A DNA stretch of 13,897 bases. Source: Clostridia bacterium. Lineage in GTDB: Bacteria > Bacillota > Clostridia > Christensenellales > CAG-917. Each line of letters opens with the position of its first letter. Position 1 is the stretch's first letter. The stretch covers positions 1-13,897 of the forward strand of contig JAFVYE010000021.1 of the NCBI GenBank assembly GCA_017500745.1, written 5' to 3'. Positions 1-7,372 of this stretch are shown here, piece after piece. Under the pieces are notes generated by a model. The model was not told where the DNA came from, searched no databases, and saw only the letters and a program-made list of their open reading frames with translations. The position numbers were made by a program, and so were the translations under genes.

Positions 1-33
1 CACGCGTCGCGCCAGTTGAGCTACACCCCCAAG
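1..33 (-). tRNA. tRNA-like 5' half, cut by window edge
   Basis: Read on the minus strand, the sequence from position 30 downward begins GGGGGTG-TA-GCTC followed by a D-loop-like AACTGGC, which is the usual layout of a tRNA acceptor strand, positions 8-9 and D-arm. It runs off the left edge, so the anticodon and T arm cannot be seen. The 3' strand of the D-stem (expected GAGC) is not there: the sequence reads GCGACGCG instead. It may therefore be a degenerate tRNA, or a tRNA-derived repeat. The amino acid cannot be assigned. It is identical over 32 bp to the copy at 48-79. Confidence 0.4.
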
Positions 34-79
34 AGATTGTTTGTTATACGCGTCGCGCCAGTTGAGCTACACCCCCAAG
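2..79. repeat. Two 32 bp direct repeats, 46 bp period
   Basis: Positions 2-33 and 48-79 are identical (beginning ACGCGTCGCGCC and ending ACCCCCAAG). The 14 bp between them (34-47) is not repeated after the second copy. The repeat coincides with the tRNA-like 5' halves described for this region. Confidence 0.9.
34..79 (-). pseudogene. Truncated tandem copy of the tRNA-like 5' half
   Basis: A second copy of the tRNA-like 5' half starts at position 76 on the minus strand and is followed, after its 32 identical bases, by an AT-rich 14 bp stretch and then the first copy. There is no anticodon arm, no T arm (no GGTTCGAATC-like sequence) and no room for one, so this copy cannot make a mature tRNA. 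It is the copy nearest to the promoter at 89-117, so its RNA would be the first thing transcribed. It may be a real partial duplication, or an assembly artefact at a contig end. Confidence 0.45.
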
Positions 80-88
80 GCAAAAAGT

Positions 89-117
89 ATTTTAGACTAT
101 TTGCAGTTGGTTGTCAA
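89..117 (-). promoter_or_regulatory. Near-consensus sigma-A promoter facing the tRNA-like repeats
   Basis: On the minus strand TTGACA (112-117) and TAAAAT (89-94) are separated by exactly 17 bp. The start of transcription would fall near 82, about six bases before the GGGGG that begins the tRNA-like sequence. Such a short leader is normal for tRNA genes, which supports the idea that a tRNA or tRNA cluster is transcribed leftwards out of the window. Confidence 0.75.
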
Positions 118-199
118 TCAATTAGTGCAAAAGTTGATATTTTGTCTTAAAACATTGAATAGTAGGCGGAGATGTGATAAGGTATATTAGGAGGGTAAA

Positions 200-1057
200 A
201 TGAAGAATTTATTTGGTATAAAAAAGAACGATACGTCAACCTACGAGAATTTTGTTTTGCATCAAGTGTCTGAGCAGACGGAAATCGCTCTTGAGGATGC
301 AGAGTTTGAGGTGCAACAACAAGCTCAAAAGGCCGTTCCCAAATGGCTCAACTGGTTGTTGACAGGTACGGCATTTGGAGCAATGATATGTGTTGCAATC
401 ATTGCGCGCACAGATTTGCCCATTGCAGAAACTTACGCAAGAGCTCCGTACCTATTTTATATAGGGGGCGTTCTCGGCGTTGTTGCCATAGCTCTATACG
501 CTTATATCTTTTACAAGAACAAGAAACTCAAGCAAAACCCAGAGTTTCAAAGCAACGTGCAAAATGCCCAAAACAAACTTGCCACAAGCAAGCTTGAACT
601 TGGCGTGCCCGCCGATAAGGTGACCATTGATGTCCTTTGCCCATTAGTCAAGGAGAATAAAAAGGGCGAGGAGAAAAGGGCCTTTAATATCAACGGCAAC
701 TTTGTTGCAAACCTTGCAGTTGACGTGTACGTTGAGGACGACAACCTTTGCTTTGCAGACTCAGTGAAAGTGATTGCGGTGCCACTTTGTAGTGTCAAGT
801 CAATCACAAAAGTCAAAAAATGGACGGCGTTGGCTTGTTGGAACAAGGATGAAAAATTCAACAGCAAAACCTACAAGCCGTACAAACTTTTCTATTACGA
901 AGGCAAAGTGAATATGAGATGGCATTATAGTGTTGTTGCTGACGTATGGGGTGAGGAGTATGAAATTCAAATCCCCAACTACGACATAGAAAACTTCCGC
1001 AAAGTTGTTCCTCTTGAAATCCAAGAGCCCCAAAAGAAAGGCAAAAAGGCAGAATGA
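200..1057 (+). CDS. Uncharacterised membrane protein with two TM helices and a cytoplasmic C-terminal domain
   Basis: I do not recognise a named family. The 285-residue protein starts at an ATG preceded by a strong AGGAGGG site with good spacing. It has a charged N-terminal stretch (1-48), two hydrophobic helices (about 49-69 and 84-105), then a soluble region of about 180 residues that starts with a lysine-rich segment, so this part is probably cytoplasmic. Residues about 165-275 alternate short hydrophobic strands with charged turns (for example VDVYVEDDNLCF and YKLFYYEGKV), and end in a helix-like segment. A beta-rich, PH-like fold is conceivable, but this is only an impression. There is no signal peptide and there are no catalytic motifs. 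The gene stands alone: its left neighbour is divergent, and a hairpin terminator follows 20 bases after the TGA stop. No convincing promoter could be picked in 118-190. Confidence 0.8.
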   Translation: MKNLFGIKKNDTSTYENFVLHQVSEQTEIALEDAEFEVQQQAQKAVPKWLNWLLTGTAFGAMICVAIIARTDLPIAETYARAPYLFYIGGVLGVVAIALYAYIFYKNKKLKQNPEFQSNVQNAQNKLATSKLELGVPADKVTIDVLCPLVKENKKGEEKRAFNINGNFVANLAVDVYVEDDNLCFADSVKVIAVPLCSVKSITKVKKWTALACWNKDEKFNSKTYKPYKLFYYEGKVNMRWHYSVVADVWGEEYEIQIPNYDIENFRKVVPLEIQEPQKKGKKAE

Positions 1058-1077
1058 CAACACAACGACAGCAAATC

Positions 1078-1105
1078 AAAACCCACTCGGCAGAGTGGGT
1101 TTTTT
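1078..1105. terminator. Bidirectional intrinsic terminator between convergent genes
   Basis: ACCCACTC (1081-1088) and GAGTGGGT (1093-1100) form an eight-pair stem with a GGCA loop, extended by A-T pairs. A run of T follows on the plus strand (TTTTTT to 1105), and the flanking AAAA gives TTTTGATTTG on the minus strand. It can therefore stop transcription of both the 200-1057 gene and the 1162-2127 gene. Confidence 0.9.
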
Positions 1106-1161
1106 GTTGTAATTGAAGGTTTGCTTAATGTTTTTTGGTGTTTAAAGTTTGAGTTTTGTCA

Positions 1162-2127
1162 TTATGCTGTTTTTGTGATGAGGGTGATATAGCCGTTGTG
1201 GATGCCGTCTTTGCCAAGGTTTTTGTTGCCTGTGACAACGTTGTTGGTGTCGGTGTCAGCGGTGCCAACCATGCCAAGATTGCCAACAACTTGCTTGAAG
1301 CCAGCGCCAACTTCGCTTCCAACTGCCACCTTGGGATCTTGGTCGTTTTCAAGACTTGCTTTTGATGCAATCACTTTGAAGATGGCTGCTGAAAGAGCAT
1401 CGTCCTTGTCGTTGATGAGACAGTCCACGTGGGTGTAGATGACGTCCCCTGTGATGTTTGCACTGATGGTGCCATAGGTGGCAATGTACACTGTGTCGGG
1501 GAGTTGATTGCCAAGGAATGCGGGCAGGTTTTTCAAGATCTCATCCTTCAATGAGCCAAGGTTGATTTTGGCAACAATGCGCATATCTGCTTTGCCGTTG
1601 GACTCGTTGCTGATTGTGATTGATGCAATGGTGGCGTCAAGGTCTGCAAGAAACTTGATGCTGTCAGGAGCATCTTGCTTTGCCTTTGCGTCCGCGATGA
1701 TGTTTTGGAAGAGCCCTGCAAGCTCCTTGTCGGTGTAGGAGATGAGGTACTCCTTGTCGTAAACAATGGGGTCTGTGGCAATGGATGAGAAGTCAGGAGT
1801 GCCGTCCTCTTTGATGGTGATTGATGAGCCCGCCTCAACCTTGTCCATAACAGCGGCTTTGTCTTCTGGGGTGGGAGGGTTGGTGACGATTGCGCTTTCA
1901 TCGGGCTTTTTGAGGTCCAAGAAAGATTTGATGATGTCAATGAACTTGGTGTCTCCAAGCCCCAACTCGTTGATGGACGTGCCTGCAATTTGAACATCTC
2001 CCAATTTGAAGTGGTTGGGAGTGAGGTGGAGCAGTGTGACAACGGCCACAACAAGCACCACAACTATCACAAGCAAGGATATGAGGGTTTTGCCAAGGCA
2101 GCCCATGCCTCTTCTTTCTCTTGTCAT
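1162..2127 (-). CDS. Uncharacterised membrane-anchored extracytoplasmic protein
   Basis: I do not recognise a named family. This is a 321-residue protein whose ATG (2125-2127) is preceded on its strand by AGGAG with about six bases of spacing. The N terminus is basic (MTRERRG), then one long hydrophobic helix spans about 14-34, a typical uncleaved anchor or signal. A Cys at residue 10 lies before the helix, so it is not a lipobox. The rest (35-321) is soluble, rich in Asp, Ala, Ile and Thr, and probably outside the membrane. Just after the helix comes a stretch of the form LTPNHFKLGDVQIAG…LGLGDTKFIDI, reminiscent of conserved hypothetical exported proteins of Clostridia. No catalytic motif, no cell-wall sorting signal and no repeats are visible. 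It is a single-gene unit with its own promoter (2173-2201) and the shared terminator at 1078-1105. Confidence 0.8.
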   Translation of the reverse strand: MTRERRGMGCLGKTLISLLVIVVVLVVAVVTLLHLTPNHFKLGDVQIAGTSINELGLGDTKFIDIIKSFLDLKKPDESAIVTNPPTPEDKAAVMDKVEAGSSITIKEDGTPDFSSIATDPIVYDKEYLISYTDKELAGLFQNIIADAKAKQDAPDSIKFLADLDATIASITISNESNGKADMRIVAKINLGSLKDEILKNLPAFLGNQLPDTVYIATYGTISANITGDVIYTHVDCLINDKDDALSAAIFKVIASKASLENDQDPKVAVGSEVGAGFKQVVGNLGMVGTADTDTNNVVTGNKNLGKDGIHNGYITLITKTA

Positions 2128-2172
2128 AACAATCTCCTAAAACATATTTGCACAATTGCGCTATACACAATA

Positions 2173-2201
2173 ATCTTAACACAATTTGACAACAATTTCA
2201 A
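2173..2201 (-). promoter_or_regulatory. Sigma-A promoter for the 1162-2127 gene
   Basis: On the minus strand TTGAAA (2196-2201) and TAAGAT (2173-2178) are spaced by 17 bp. Transcription would start near 2166, giving a leader of about 40 bases before the ATG at 2127 and including the AGGAG site. Confidence 0.6.
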
Positions 2202-2240
2202 CCCCCTCACAAGCGGTTGTGGTAGGGGAGGGGGGCTTTT
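2202..2240 (+). other. GC-rich hairpin followed by CTTTT in the divergent region
   Basis: CCCCCTC (2202-2208) can pair with GAGGGGG (2228-2234), and ACAA (2209-2212) with TTGT (2217-2220) inside it. CTTTT follows on the plus strand. The shape is that of an intrinsic terminator with a short T run. However, it lies upstream of the dnaG promoter and next to the leftward promoter, where no plus-strand gene needs ending. It could end an unannotated small RNA, insulate the dnaG promoter, or mean nothing. Confidence 0.35.
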
Positions 2241-2259
2241 CAATGTCAAGTTTAGGAAT

Positions 2260-2289
2260 TTGACCTTGAAAATGATGATTTTGTATACT
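2260..2289 (+). promoter_or_regulatory. Probable sigma-A promoter of the dnaG-sigA operon
   Basis: TTGACC (2260-2265) and TATACT (2284-2289) are spaced by 18 bp in a very AT-rich stretch. Transcription would begin near 2296, giving an AT-rich leader of about 100 bases before dnaG. I see no second promoter as good between here and 2398. Confidence 0.6.
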
Positions 2290-2397
2290 ATATTTAATAA
2301 ATAAATTATTTTTTAAGAAAAAACCACAAAAGTTAGGAATTTGCAATAAAAAAATCGTAAGAGAAGTATAAAGACAAGTTTTGACAAAGGAAAACTA

Positions 2398-4173
2398 ATG
2401 GCAACTTATTCCGGCGGGGGCATTACCCAAGAGTTTTTGGACGAACTCAAATTCAAATGTGACATAGTCAGCATAATCTCCAGCTATATTCGCCTTGACA
2501 AAAAGGGCGGAAAGCATTGGGGATGCTGTCCTTTCCACAATGAAAAAACCCCATCTTTCTGTGTCAACGCAGACGGACAATATTATCATTGCTTTGGATG
2601 TGGCGTCAGTGGCAACGTCATCAACTTTGTCATGGAGATGGAGTCGGTGTCCTTTGTTGACGCCGTCAAGATTCTTGCAGACAAGGCGGGCATGGAGATG
2701 CCAGAGATCAAGCTTGACCCCGAATACAAAAAGAAGAGAGAAAAGAAGGACGTTCTCCTTGCTCTCATGAAGGACACCGCCCACTACTATCGCAACAACC
2801 TCATTCGTGAAAATGAGGGAAGGGAGGCAAGAGAGTATCTTGCATCTCGTGGCATATCAGAGGACGTGGCAAAGTACTACGGCATTGGCCTCTCACTTGG
2901 TCCAGACGGGTTGCAAGGATATATGCGCAGAAAGGGCTATTCCATTGAGAATCTGCGTGACTGCGGTCTTGTTGTCGGGGACAAATTGGTGGACGCATTC
3001 CAAGGCAGAATCATTGTGCCTATCATTGACAGCATGGGCAACGTGGTGGCTTTTGGTGGCAGAATTTATCATGGCGAAAAGGATGTTGCCAAGTACAAAA
3101 ACTCCACCAACACAGAGATTTTTGACAAGGGCAGGACGGTTTACGGCATCAACTTTGTCAAGCGTGAAAAAAAGCAAAACGGTGGATTCAACTCCATCAT
3201 TTTGGTTGAAGGATATATGGACGTAATCGCCCTTGGCTCCGTTGGCATAAAGAACGTTGTTGCAGGCATGGGCACTGCACTCACAGAGGGACAAGCAAGA
3301 GAAATCTCTCGCCTTGCGCCCCTTGTGTACGTGTGCTATGACGGAGATGAGGCCGGCAAAAAGGCAACCATCAAAAACGTTGAGATCCTTCAAAAGACAG
3401 GCGTTGAGGTCAAGGTGGTGTCACTTGCAGAAGGATGCGACCCTGACGACACCATAAAAAACGAGGGCTACGAGGGCTTTATGGCAAGAGTCAAATCTGC
3501 CTTGCCCATCATTGAGTACAAGCTCAAGCTGTGCGCGGGCGCCTACAATCTTGACTCGGTTGACGGCAGATCCAAGTACGTTCGTGCATCGCTCAAAGTC
3601 CTTGGCGAAATCAATAGCATTGCCGAAAGAGAGGTTTATCTTGGCGTTGTGTCACGTTTAAGTGGCGTTTCTGTTGACACTCTATCCCGTGACCTTGGCA
3701 AGACCGCTGTTTCAAAGGCACCCGAGCCCGTGGCTGTTGTTGGTGTCAAGGAGGACAAAACAACAAAGGCAGGCAGGTTTGTGCTCAACAAGATTTTGTC
3801 TGGCGCCAGCTACGCAAAGGTGGATGGATTGAGGAAGGAGTGGTTTGTCGTTCCTCTCCATCAAAGCATTTTTACAGACGTGGTTGACGGCGGTGGCAAG
3901 GTGCTTGTGGCAACCCTCTTTGACAAATATCAAGACGGCGAGCTTGGCAACATTGTCGGGGACAACGTGGTGTTTGAATATGGCTCAAGCGAGCAAAACT
4001 ACTATCAAGACTGCGTCATAGTCCTTGCCAACAATTACATCTCAAAGCAACTTGAGGGGCTCAACAAAAAGTACAATGTGGCAACCGAGTACGCAGACAA
4101 AAAGGCAATCATTGCAGAGATGGCGGGGTTGCAACAAAAACTCAAATCAAAAAACCTTAATGACAAACTCTAA
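2398..4173 (+). CDS. dnaG: DNA primase DnaG
   Basis: This enzyme makes the RNA primers for chromosome replication and works with the replicative helicase at the fork. The 591-residue length is normal for the family. The N-terminal CHC2 zinc-binding domain is clear: C44 and H47 in CPFHNEKTPSF, then C65 and C68 in YHCFGCG. The TOPRIM core follows, with E271 in LVEGYMD, D315 and D317 in YDGDEAG, and DPDD at 348-351, which are the metal-binding acidic residues. The C-terminal helicase-binding part (about 440-591) is poorly conserved, as is usual. The ATG at 2398 follows AAAGGA at seven bases' distance. Eleven bases separate its TAA from sigA, whose ribosome binding site overlaps that gap, so the two are co-transcribed in the usual dnaG-sigA order. 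Confidence 0.98.
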   Translation: MATYSGGGITQEFLDELKFKCDIVSIISSYIRLDKKGGKHWGCCPFHNEKTPSFCVNADGQYYHCFGCGVSGNVINFVMEMESVSFVDAVKILADKAGMEMPEIKLDPEYKKKREKKDVLLALMKDTAHYYRNNLIRENEGREAREYLASRGISEDVAKYYGIGLSLGPDGLQGYMRRKGYSIENLRDCGLVVGDKLVDAFQGRIIVPIIDSMGNVVAFGGRIYHGEKDVAKYKNSTNTEIFDKGRTVYGINFVKREKKQNGGFNSIILVEGYMDVIALGSVGIKNVVAGMGTALTEGQAREISRLAPLVYVCYDGDEAGKKATIKNVEILQKTGVEVKVVSLAEGCDPDDTIKNEGYEGFMARVKSALPIIEYKLKLCAGAYNLDSVDGRSKYVRASLKVLGEINSIAEREVYLGVVSRLSGVSVDTLSRDLGKTAVSKAPEPVAVVGVKEDKTTKAGRFVLNKILSGASYAKVDGLRKEWFVVPLHQSIFTDVVDGGGKVLVATLFDKYQDGELGNIVGDNVVFEYGSSEQNYYQDCVIVLANNYISKQLEGLNKKYNVATEYADKKAIIAEMAGLQQKLKSKNLNDKL

Positions 4174-4184
4174 TTGGAGGAAAT

Positions 4185-5225
4185 ATGGACAAAGAACAAC
4201 TGCTCAAACAGGAAATTGAAAAACTGATTTCAATGGGCAAAGCAAACGGCTCCGTGACTGAAGAGGAAATCGTTGCCAAATTGGAACGCTTGAACGTCAC
4301 TCCCGAGGAAATGGAATTGGTTTTCAGCGCACTCAACGAGGCAAAGATCACCATCAAGGAAAACGCTCCCGCAGACGAACTTGACAAAATCATTGAGGGC
4401 AACGTTGACGACTCTGTCAAGATGTATCTCAAAGACATAGGCAAGGTGGCATTGCTCACAGCCGATGAGGAAGTTGAGCTGGCAAAGCGCATGGAAGAGG
4501 GCGATGAGGAAGCAAAGAAAATCCTCTCCGAAGCCAACCTCCGTCTTGTTGTTTCAATTGCAAAGCGCTACGTTGGACGTGGCATGCAATTTTTGGACCT
4601 CATCCAAGAAGGCAACCTTGGTCTTATGAAGGCAGTTGAAAAGTTTGACTACACCAAGGGATTCAAGTTTTCTACATACGCAACTTGGTGGATCCGCCAA
4701 GCAATCACTCGTGCAATAGCTGATCAAGCACGTACAATCCGTATTCCCGTGCACATGGTTGAAACCATCAACAAGCAAGTGCGCGCAACTCGTCAACTCC
4801 TTCAAAAGCTCGGCAGAGAGCCCAGCCCTGAGGAAATTGCAGAGTATCTTGGATGCCCCGAGGAAAAGGTCCGTGAAATCCAAAAGATTGCACAAGACCC
4901 CGTGTCACTTGAAACTCCCATTGGCGAGGAAGAGGACAGCCACCTTGGCGACTTCATAGAGGACGACAGAGCACTCTCTCCCAGTGACGTTGCAGAGGGC
5001 AACATGCTCAAAGAGCAACTCATCCAAGTGCTCAACACCCTCACTCCTCGTGAGGAAAAGGTGTTGCGTCTCCGCTACGGCCTTGACGACAGCCACCCCC
5101 GCACCCTTGAGGAAGTGGGCAAGGAGTTTAACGTCACCCGTGAGCGTATCCGTCAAATTGAGGCAAAGGCGCTGAGAAAACTCCGTCACCCCAATCGCCT
5201 CAAAAAGCTCAAGGACTTTGACTGA
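4185..5225 (+). CDS. sigA: Primary (housekeeping) RNA polymerase sigma factor, SigA/RpoD
   Basis: This subunit directs RNA polymerase to -35/-10 promoters of most genes. The 346-residue protein is a short SigA of the Firmicutes type. It has a small N-terminal region (1-70) and region 1.2 (about 73-105, DDSVKMYLKDIG). Region 2 spans about 110-185, with LIQEGNLGLMKAVEKFD and the promoter-melting/-10 segment KGFKFSTYATWWIRQAI. Region 3 is about 186-265. Region 4 (about 275-346) includes LTPREEKVLRLRYGL and the -35-reading helix-turn-helix ending in VTRERIRQIEAKALRKLR. The long non-conserved insert of the E. coli protein is absent. The start follows GGAGG at six bases. Its TGA overlaps the next gene's ATG by one base (TGATG), a sign of translational coupling. 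The consensus-like promoters elsewhere in this window are what such a factor should read. Confidence 0.98.
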   Translation: MDKEQLLKQEIEKLISMGKANGSVTEEEIVAKLERLNVTPEEMELVFSALNEAKITIKENAPADELDKIIEGNVDDSVKMYLKDIGKVALLTADEEVELAKRMEEGDEEAKKILSEANLRLVVSIAKRYVGRGMQFLDLIQEGNLGLMKAVEKFDYTKGFKFSTYATWWIRQAITRAIADQARTIRIPVHMVETINKQVRATRQLLQKLGREPSPEEIAEYLGCPEEKVREIQKIAQDPVSLETPIGEEEDSHLGDFIEDDRALSPSDVAEGNMLKEQLIQVLNTLTPREEKVLRLRYGLDDSHPRTLEEVGKEFNVTRERIRQIEAKALRKLRHPNRLKKLKDFD

Positions 5226-5893
5226 TGCCTATACGCATTGATGAAAGACTGACTGCCATTGCAAATCTGGTCAAGGGAGGCAGTGTTGCTGACGTTGGCT
5301 GTGACCATGGAAAGCTTGGCTATTATTTGGTGTCAACGGACAGAGCGGACAGGGTGATTGCCACCGACATATCCGCGCCAAGTCTTAAAAAGGCAACCGA
5401 GCTGGCTTACGACAACGGAGTGGCAGAAATTATGGAAACCCGTCTTGGTGACGGGCTTTCGCCTATAAAAAGCGGAGAAGTTGACTCGGTGATCATTGCA
5501 GGACTTGGCGGTGACGTGATGGCAGAAATTTTGAAATCCGCCCGCTTAGATGCCAAAAAATTCCGTCATTTTATCCTTTCGCCCAACACTCATCCCGAAA
5601 AAGTGCGCAGAGAACTTTTGGACTCAAACCATTTTATTTCAAAAGACTTCTTGACCGAATGCGCCGGAAAGTATTATACTATTATTTCAACGGAGTTGAA
5701 AGAGGGCTATAAAGACTCTCTTGACAACGAGCAGTTGTTGTACGGAAAGTTCTTCACAGAGGACAAAATCTTTTTGAAACGCTCTCTTGAGGAAATCCAC
5801 ACAATGAAAAACATCCTCGCTATGCACTCATCAGCCCAGCTTGAAAGCAAAATCAAGGCCCTTGAAGAAGTGCTTGAAAAGGTGAACAAATGA
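5225..5893 (+). CDS. trmK: tRNA (adenine-22-N1)-methyltransferase, TrmK family
   Basis: The protein is a class I SAM-dependent methyltransferase. The family methylates N1 of adenine 22 in the D-loop region of tRNAs. In the 222-residue sequence, motif I is VADVGCDHGKLG (21-32), the acidic motif II is ATDIS (46-50), GDGL is at 76-79, and the family-typical IAGLGGDVM at 91-99 and LSPN at 119-122 are all present. The C-terminal part (about 160-222) is a charged, helical coiled region, as in the B. subtilis homologue. The start overlaps the stop of sigA by one base and the stop shares an ATGA with the next gene, so expression is tied to the operon. The position right after sigA is the standard one in Firmicutes. 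Confidence 0.9.
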   Translation: MPIRIDERLTAIANLVKGGSVADVGCDHGKLGYYLVSTDRADRVIATDISAPSLKKATELAYDNGVAEIMETRLGDGLSPIKSGEVDSVIIAGLGGDVMAEILKSARLDAKKFRHFILSPNTHPEKVRRELLDSNHFISKDFLTECAGKYYTIISTELKEGYKDSLDNEQLLYGKFFTEDKIFLKRSLEEIHTMKNILAMHSSAQLESKIKALEEVLEKVNK

Positions 5894-6654
5894 AAATAAA
5901 CGAAGTCATTGAACTCATTGAAAGCTATGCCCCCATTGATATCGCTGATGACGGCGATCGTGTGAAAGTTGGTCTGCAAGTTGGGGCAAGAAATAGGGAA
6001 TGCACCGGTGTTGTGACCTGTCTTGACGCAACGTTGGACGTCATCAAAATGGCAGTTGACAACGGTTGCAACATGGTGGTGTCACATCATCCCATGATTT
6101 ACTATCCCTTGCAAAAGGTGGATGAGGAGGAAGTTCACGGCGAGGCAGTTGCCTACGCAATCAAACATGACGTGACCGTGTACTCTGCACACACCAACTT
6201 TGACAAGTGCGAGATTGGCACCAATGCAACTCTCGTCAAACTTTTTGATGGCAAGATTATTGAAACCAACGGATGTTGCTTCCTTTGTGAAGTTGCACCC
6301 ATCTCCGTGAGGGATTTTGCAATCAAGATTGCAAATGTCCTTGGGGACAAATCCGTGAAAGTGGCAGGCAACCCCAACAAGACGGTCACTCGTTTTGCAG
6401 TGTGCTCGGGAGGCGGTGGCGGAGCGTACTCCTTCCTTGAATACGCGGTGAAAAACGCAGACGTCTACGTGTCTGGGGATATGCCTCATCACATCTATCT
6501 TGAAGCGGTCAACCGTGACTTTGCTTGCATTGAGTTTTCACACTACGCAAGCGAAATCACTTGTGAGGACGTGTTCAAGTCAATCCTTGACAACAAAGTG
6601 AAAGTTATAAAAGCAAATCAACTCTGTCCTTTTAGGACATTGGAGGAACTATGA
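5890..6654 (+). CDS. Nif3-like dinuclear metal-centre hexameric protein
   Basis: This belongs to the NIF3/YqfO (GTP cyclohydrolase I type 2-like) family, a conserved metal-binding protein whose cellular role is not settled. The metal ligands can be seen: SHHPMIY with H66 and H67, HTNFD with D105, and SHYASE near the end with H218 and E222. At 254 residues it is the short form and lacks the inserted domain that makes the Bacillus YqfO about 370 residues long. It shares ATGA overlaps with both neighbours (trmK and the zinc-ribbon gene). In Firmicutes this gene commonly sits next to trmK, which agrees with the assignment but does not show a function. Confidence 0.92.
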   Translation: MKINEVIELIESYAPIDIADDGDRVKVGLQVGARNRECTGVVTCLDATLDVIKMAVDNGCNMVVSHHPMIYYPLQKVDEEEVHGEAVAYAIKHDVTVYSAHTNFDKCEIGTNATLVKLFDGKIIETNGCCFLCEVAPISVRDFAIKIANVLGDKSVKVAGNPNKTVTRFAVCSGGGGGAYSFLEYAVKNADVYVSGDMPHHIYLEAVNRDFACIEFSHYASEITCEDVFKSILDNKVKVIKANQLCPFRTLEEL

Positions 6655-7358
6655 AATTTGACGCAATCCTTGAATACCAAAGAGTAGATCAGGAACTCAT
6701 CAATTTGGAAAATGAAGCAACTTCCTCAAAGGAAATTGCAGCTCTTTACAGCGCAAAGAAAACCCTTGACACAGCAACAGGCACCATTGGCAAGCTCTCA
6801 CAAGAAGCCAGTGAAATCCTTGCAAATCAAGCCAAAATTCAAGAAAAGATCACCGCTCTCAAAGCAAAACTTGATGAGTTTGACGGCATTGTTGACGGCA
6901 TTGAGGCAGTGAGCGAAGCAGACTACTATCTCAAACAAATTGACGCAATCGTCAGCGAAATCGTTGCTCTTGAAAAGGAATCCTCAAAGGATATGAGCCG
7001 TGTTGACGGCATCACAAACGAATACAAAAAAACTTGGGAAGCAGGCATCAAGGCCAGCGATGGCTACAAGCAAGCAAAGCTTGCATACGACAAGTATATG
7101 GCAAGCATGCAACCCAAAGCCCTTGAAATCAAGGCAAGACTCAATGAACTCAGAAAGGACGTGCCCGACCCTATTTTCAATGCGTACAAGACGTTGCGTG
7201 ACGGCAAAAAGTTGCCCGCATTCGTAGAGTATGACGCAGAAAAGAAGGTTTGTGGCAGATGTCGTATGGACGTGCCCAACGACACCGCTGGCAAGCTCCG
7301 TCAAAGCGGAGATTACGCCGAGTGCCCCAACTGCAGACGCATCCTTTATATGCCTTAA
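6651..7358 (+). CDS. Coiled-coil protein with C-terminal C4 zinc ribbon (DUF164/CT398-like)
   Basis: The 235-residue protein has a long heptad-rich, charged N-terminal part (about 1-160), expected to form an antiparallel coiled-coil hairpin. It ends with a compact zinc ribbon of two CxxC pairs: C201/C204 in VCGRCRMDVPND and C225/C228 in ECPNCRRILY. This is the layout of the zf-RING_7/DUF164 family, which has been proposed to bind nucleic acids or act with RNA-processing or secretion factors; no function is firmly known. The start overlaps the nif3-like stop by ATGA. The next gene, lacZ, begins 14 bases after its TAA. In many Clostridia the RNase P RNA gene lies nearby downstream, but here there is no space for it. 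Confidence 0.9.
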   Translation: MKFDAILEYQRVDQELINLENEATSSKEIAALYSAKKTLDTATGTIGKLSQEASEILANQAKIQEKITALKAKLDEFDGIVDGIEAVSEADYYLKQIDAIVSEIVALEKESSKDMSRVDGITNEYKKTWEAGIKASDGYKQAKLAYDKYMASMQPKALEIKARLNELRKDVPDPIFNAYKTLRDGKKLPAFVEYDAEKKVCGRCRMDVPNDTAGKLRQSGDYAECPNCRRILYMP

Positions 7359-7372
7359 CAAAGGAGAAAATT

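Noticed and set aside
2..79. Two direct repeats with a short spacer, as at a CRISPR array end
   Set aside because: Only two copies, a 14 bp spacer, and the repeat is clearly tRNA-like and lies just behind a promoter with tRNA-like spacing.
118..190. Possible promoters for the 200-1057 gene (TTGTCA at 111, TTGATA at 134)
   Set aside because: None has a good -10 partner at 16-18 bp; the best boxes here belong to the minus-strand promoter.
1990..2304. Plus-strand open frame through the start of the 1162-2127 gene
   Set aside because: No ribosome binding site, low-complexity His/Asn-rich translation, and it lies opposite a well-supported gene and its promoter.
5890..6654. Nif3-like protein as truncated YqfO
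   Set aside because: All metal ligands from both halves are present; the missing middle domain is absent in many family members, so this is the normal short form.
7250..7372. Upstream extension of the LacZ reading frame by 41 codons
   Set aside because: It overlaps the zinc-ribbon gene, has no LacZ-like sequence, and the ATG at 7373 has a strong AAAGGAG site.
7359..7372. RNase P RNA gene expected after the zinc-ribbon gene in Clostridia
   Set aside because: Only 14 bp separate the genes and they hold just the lacZ ribosome binding site.
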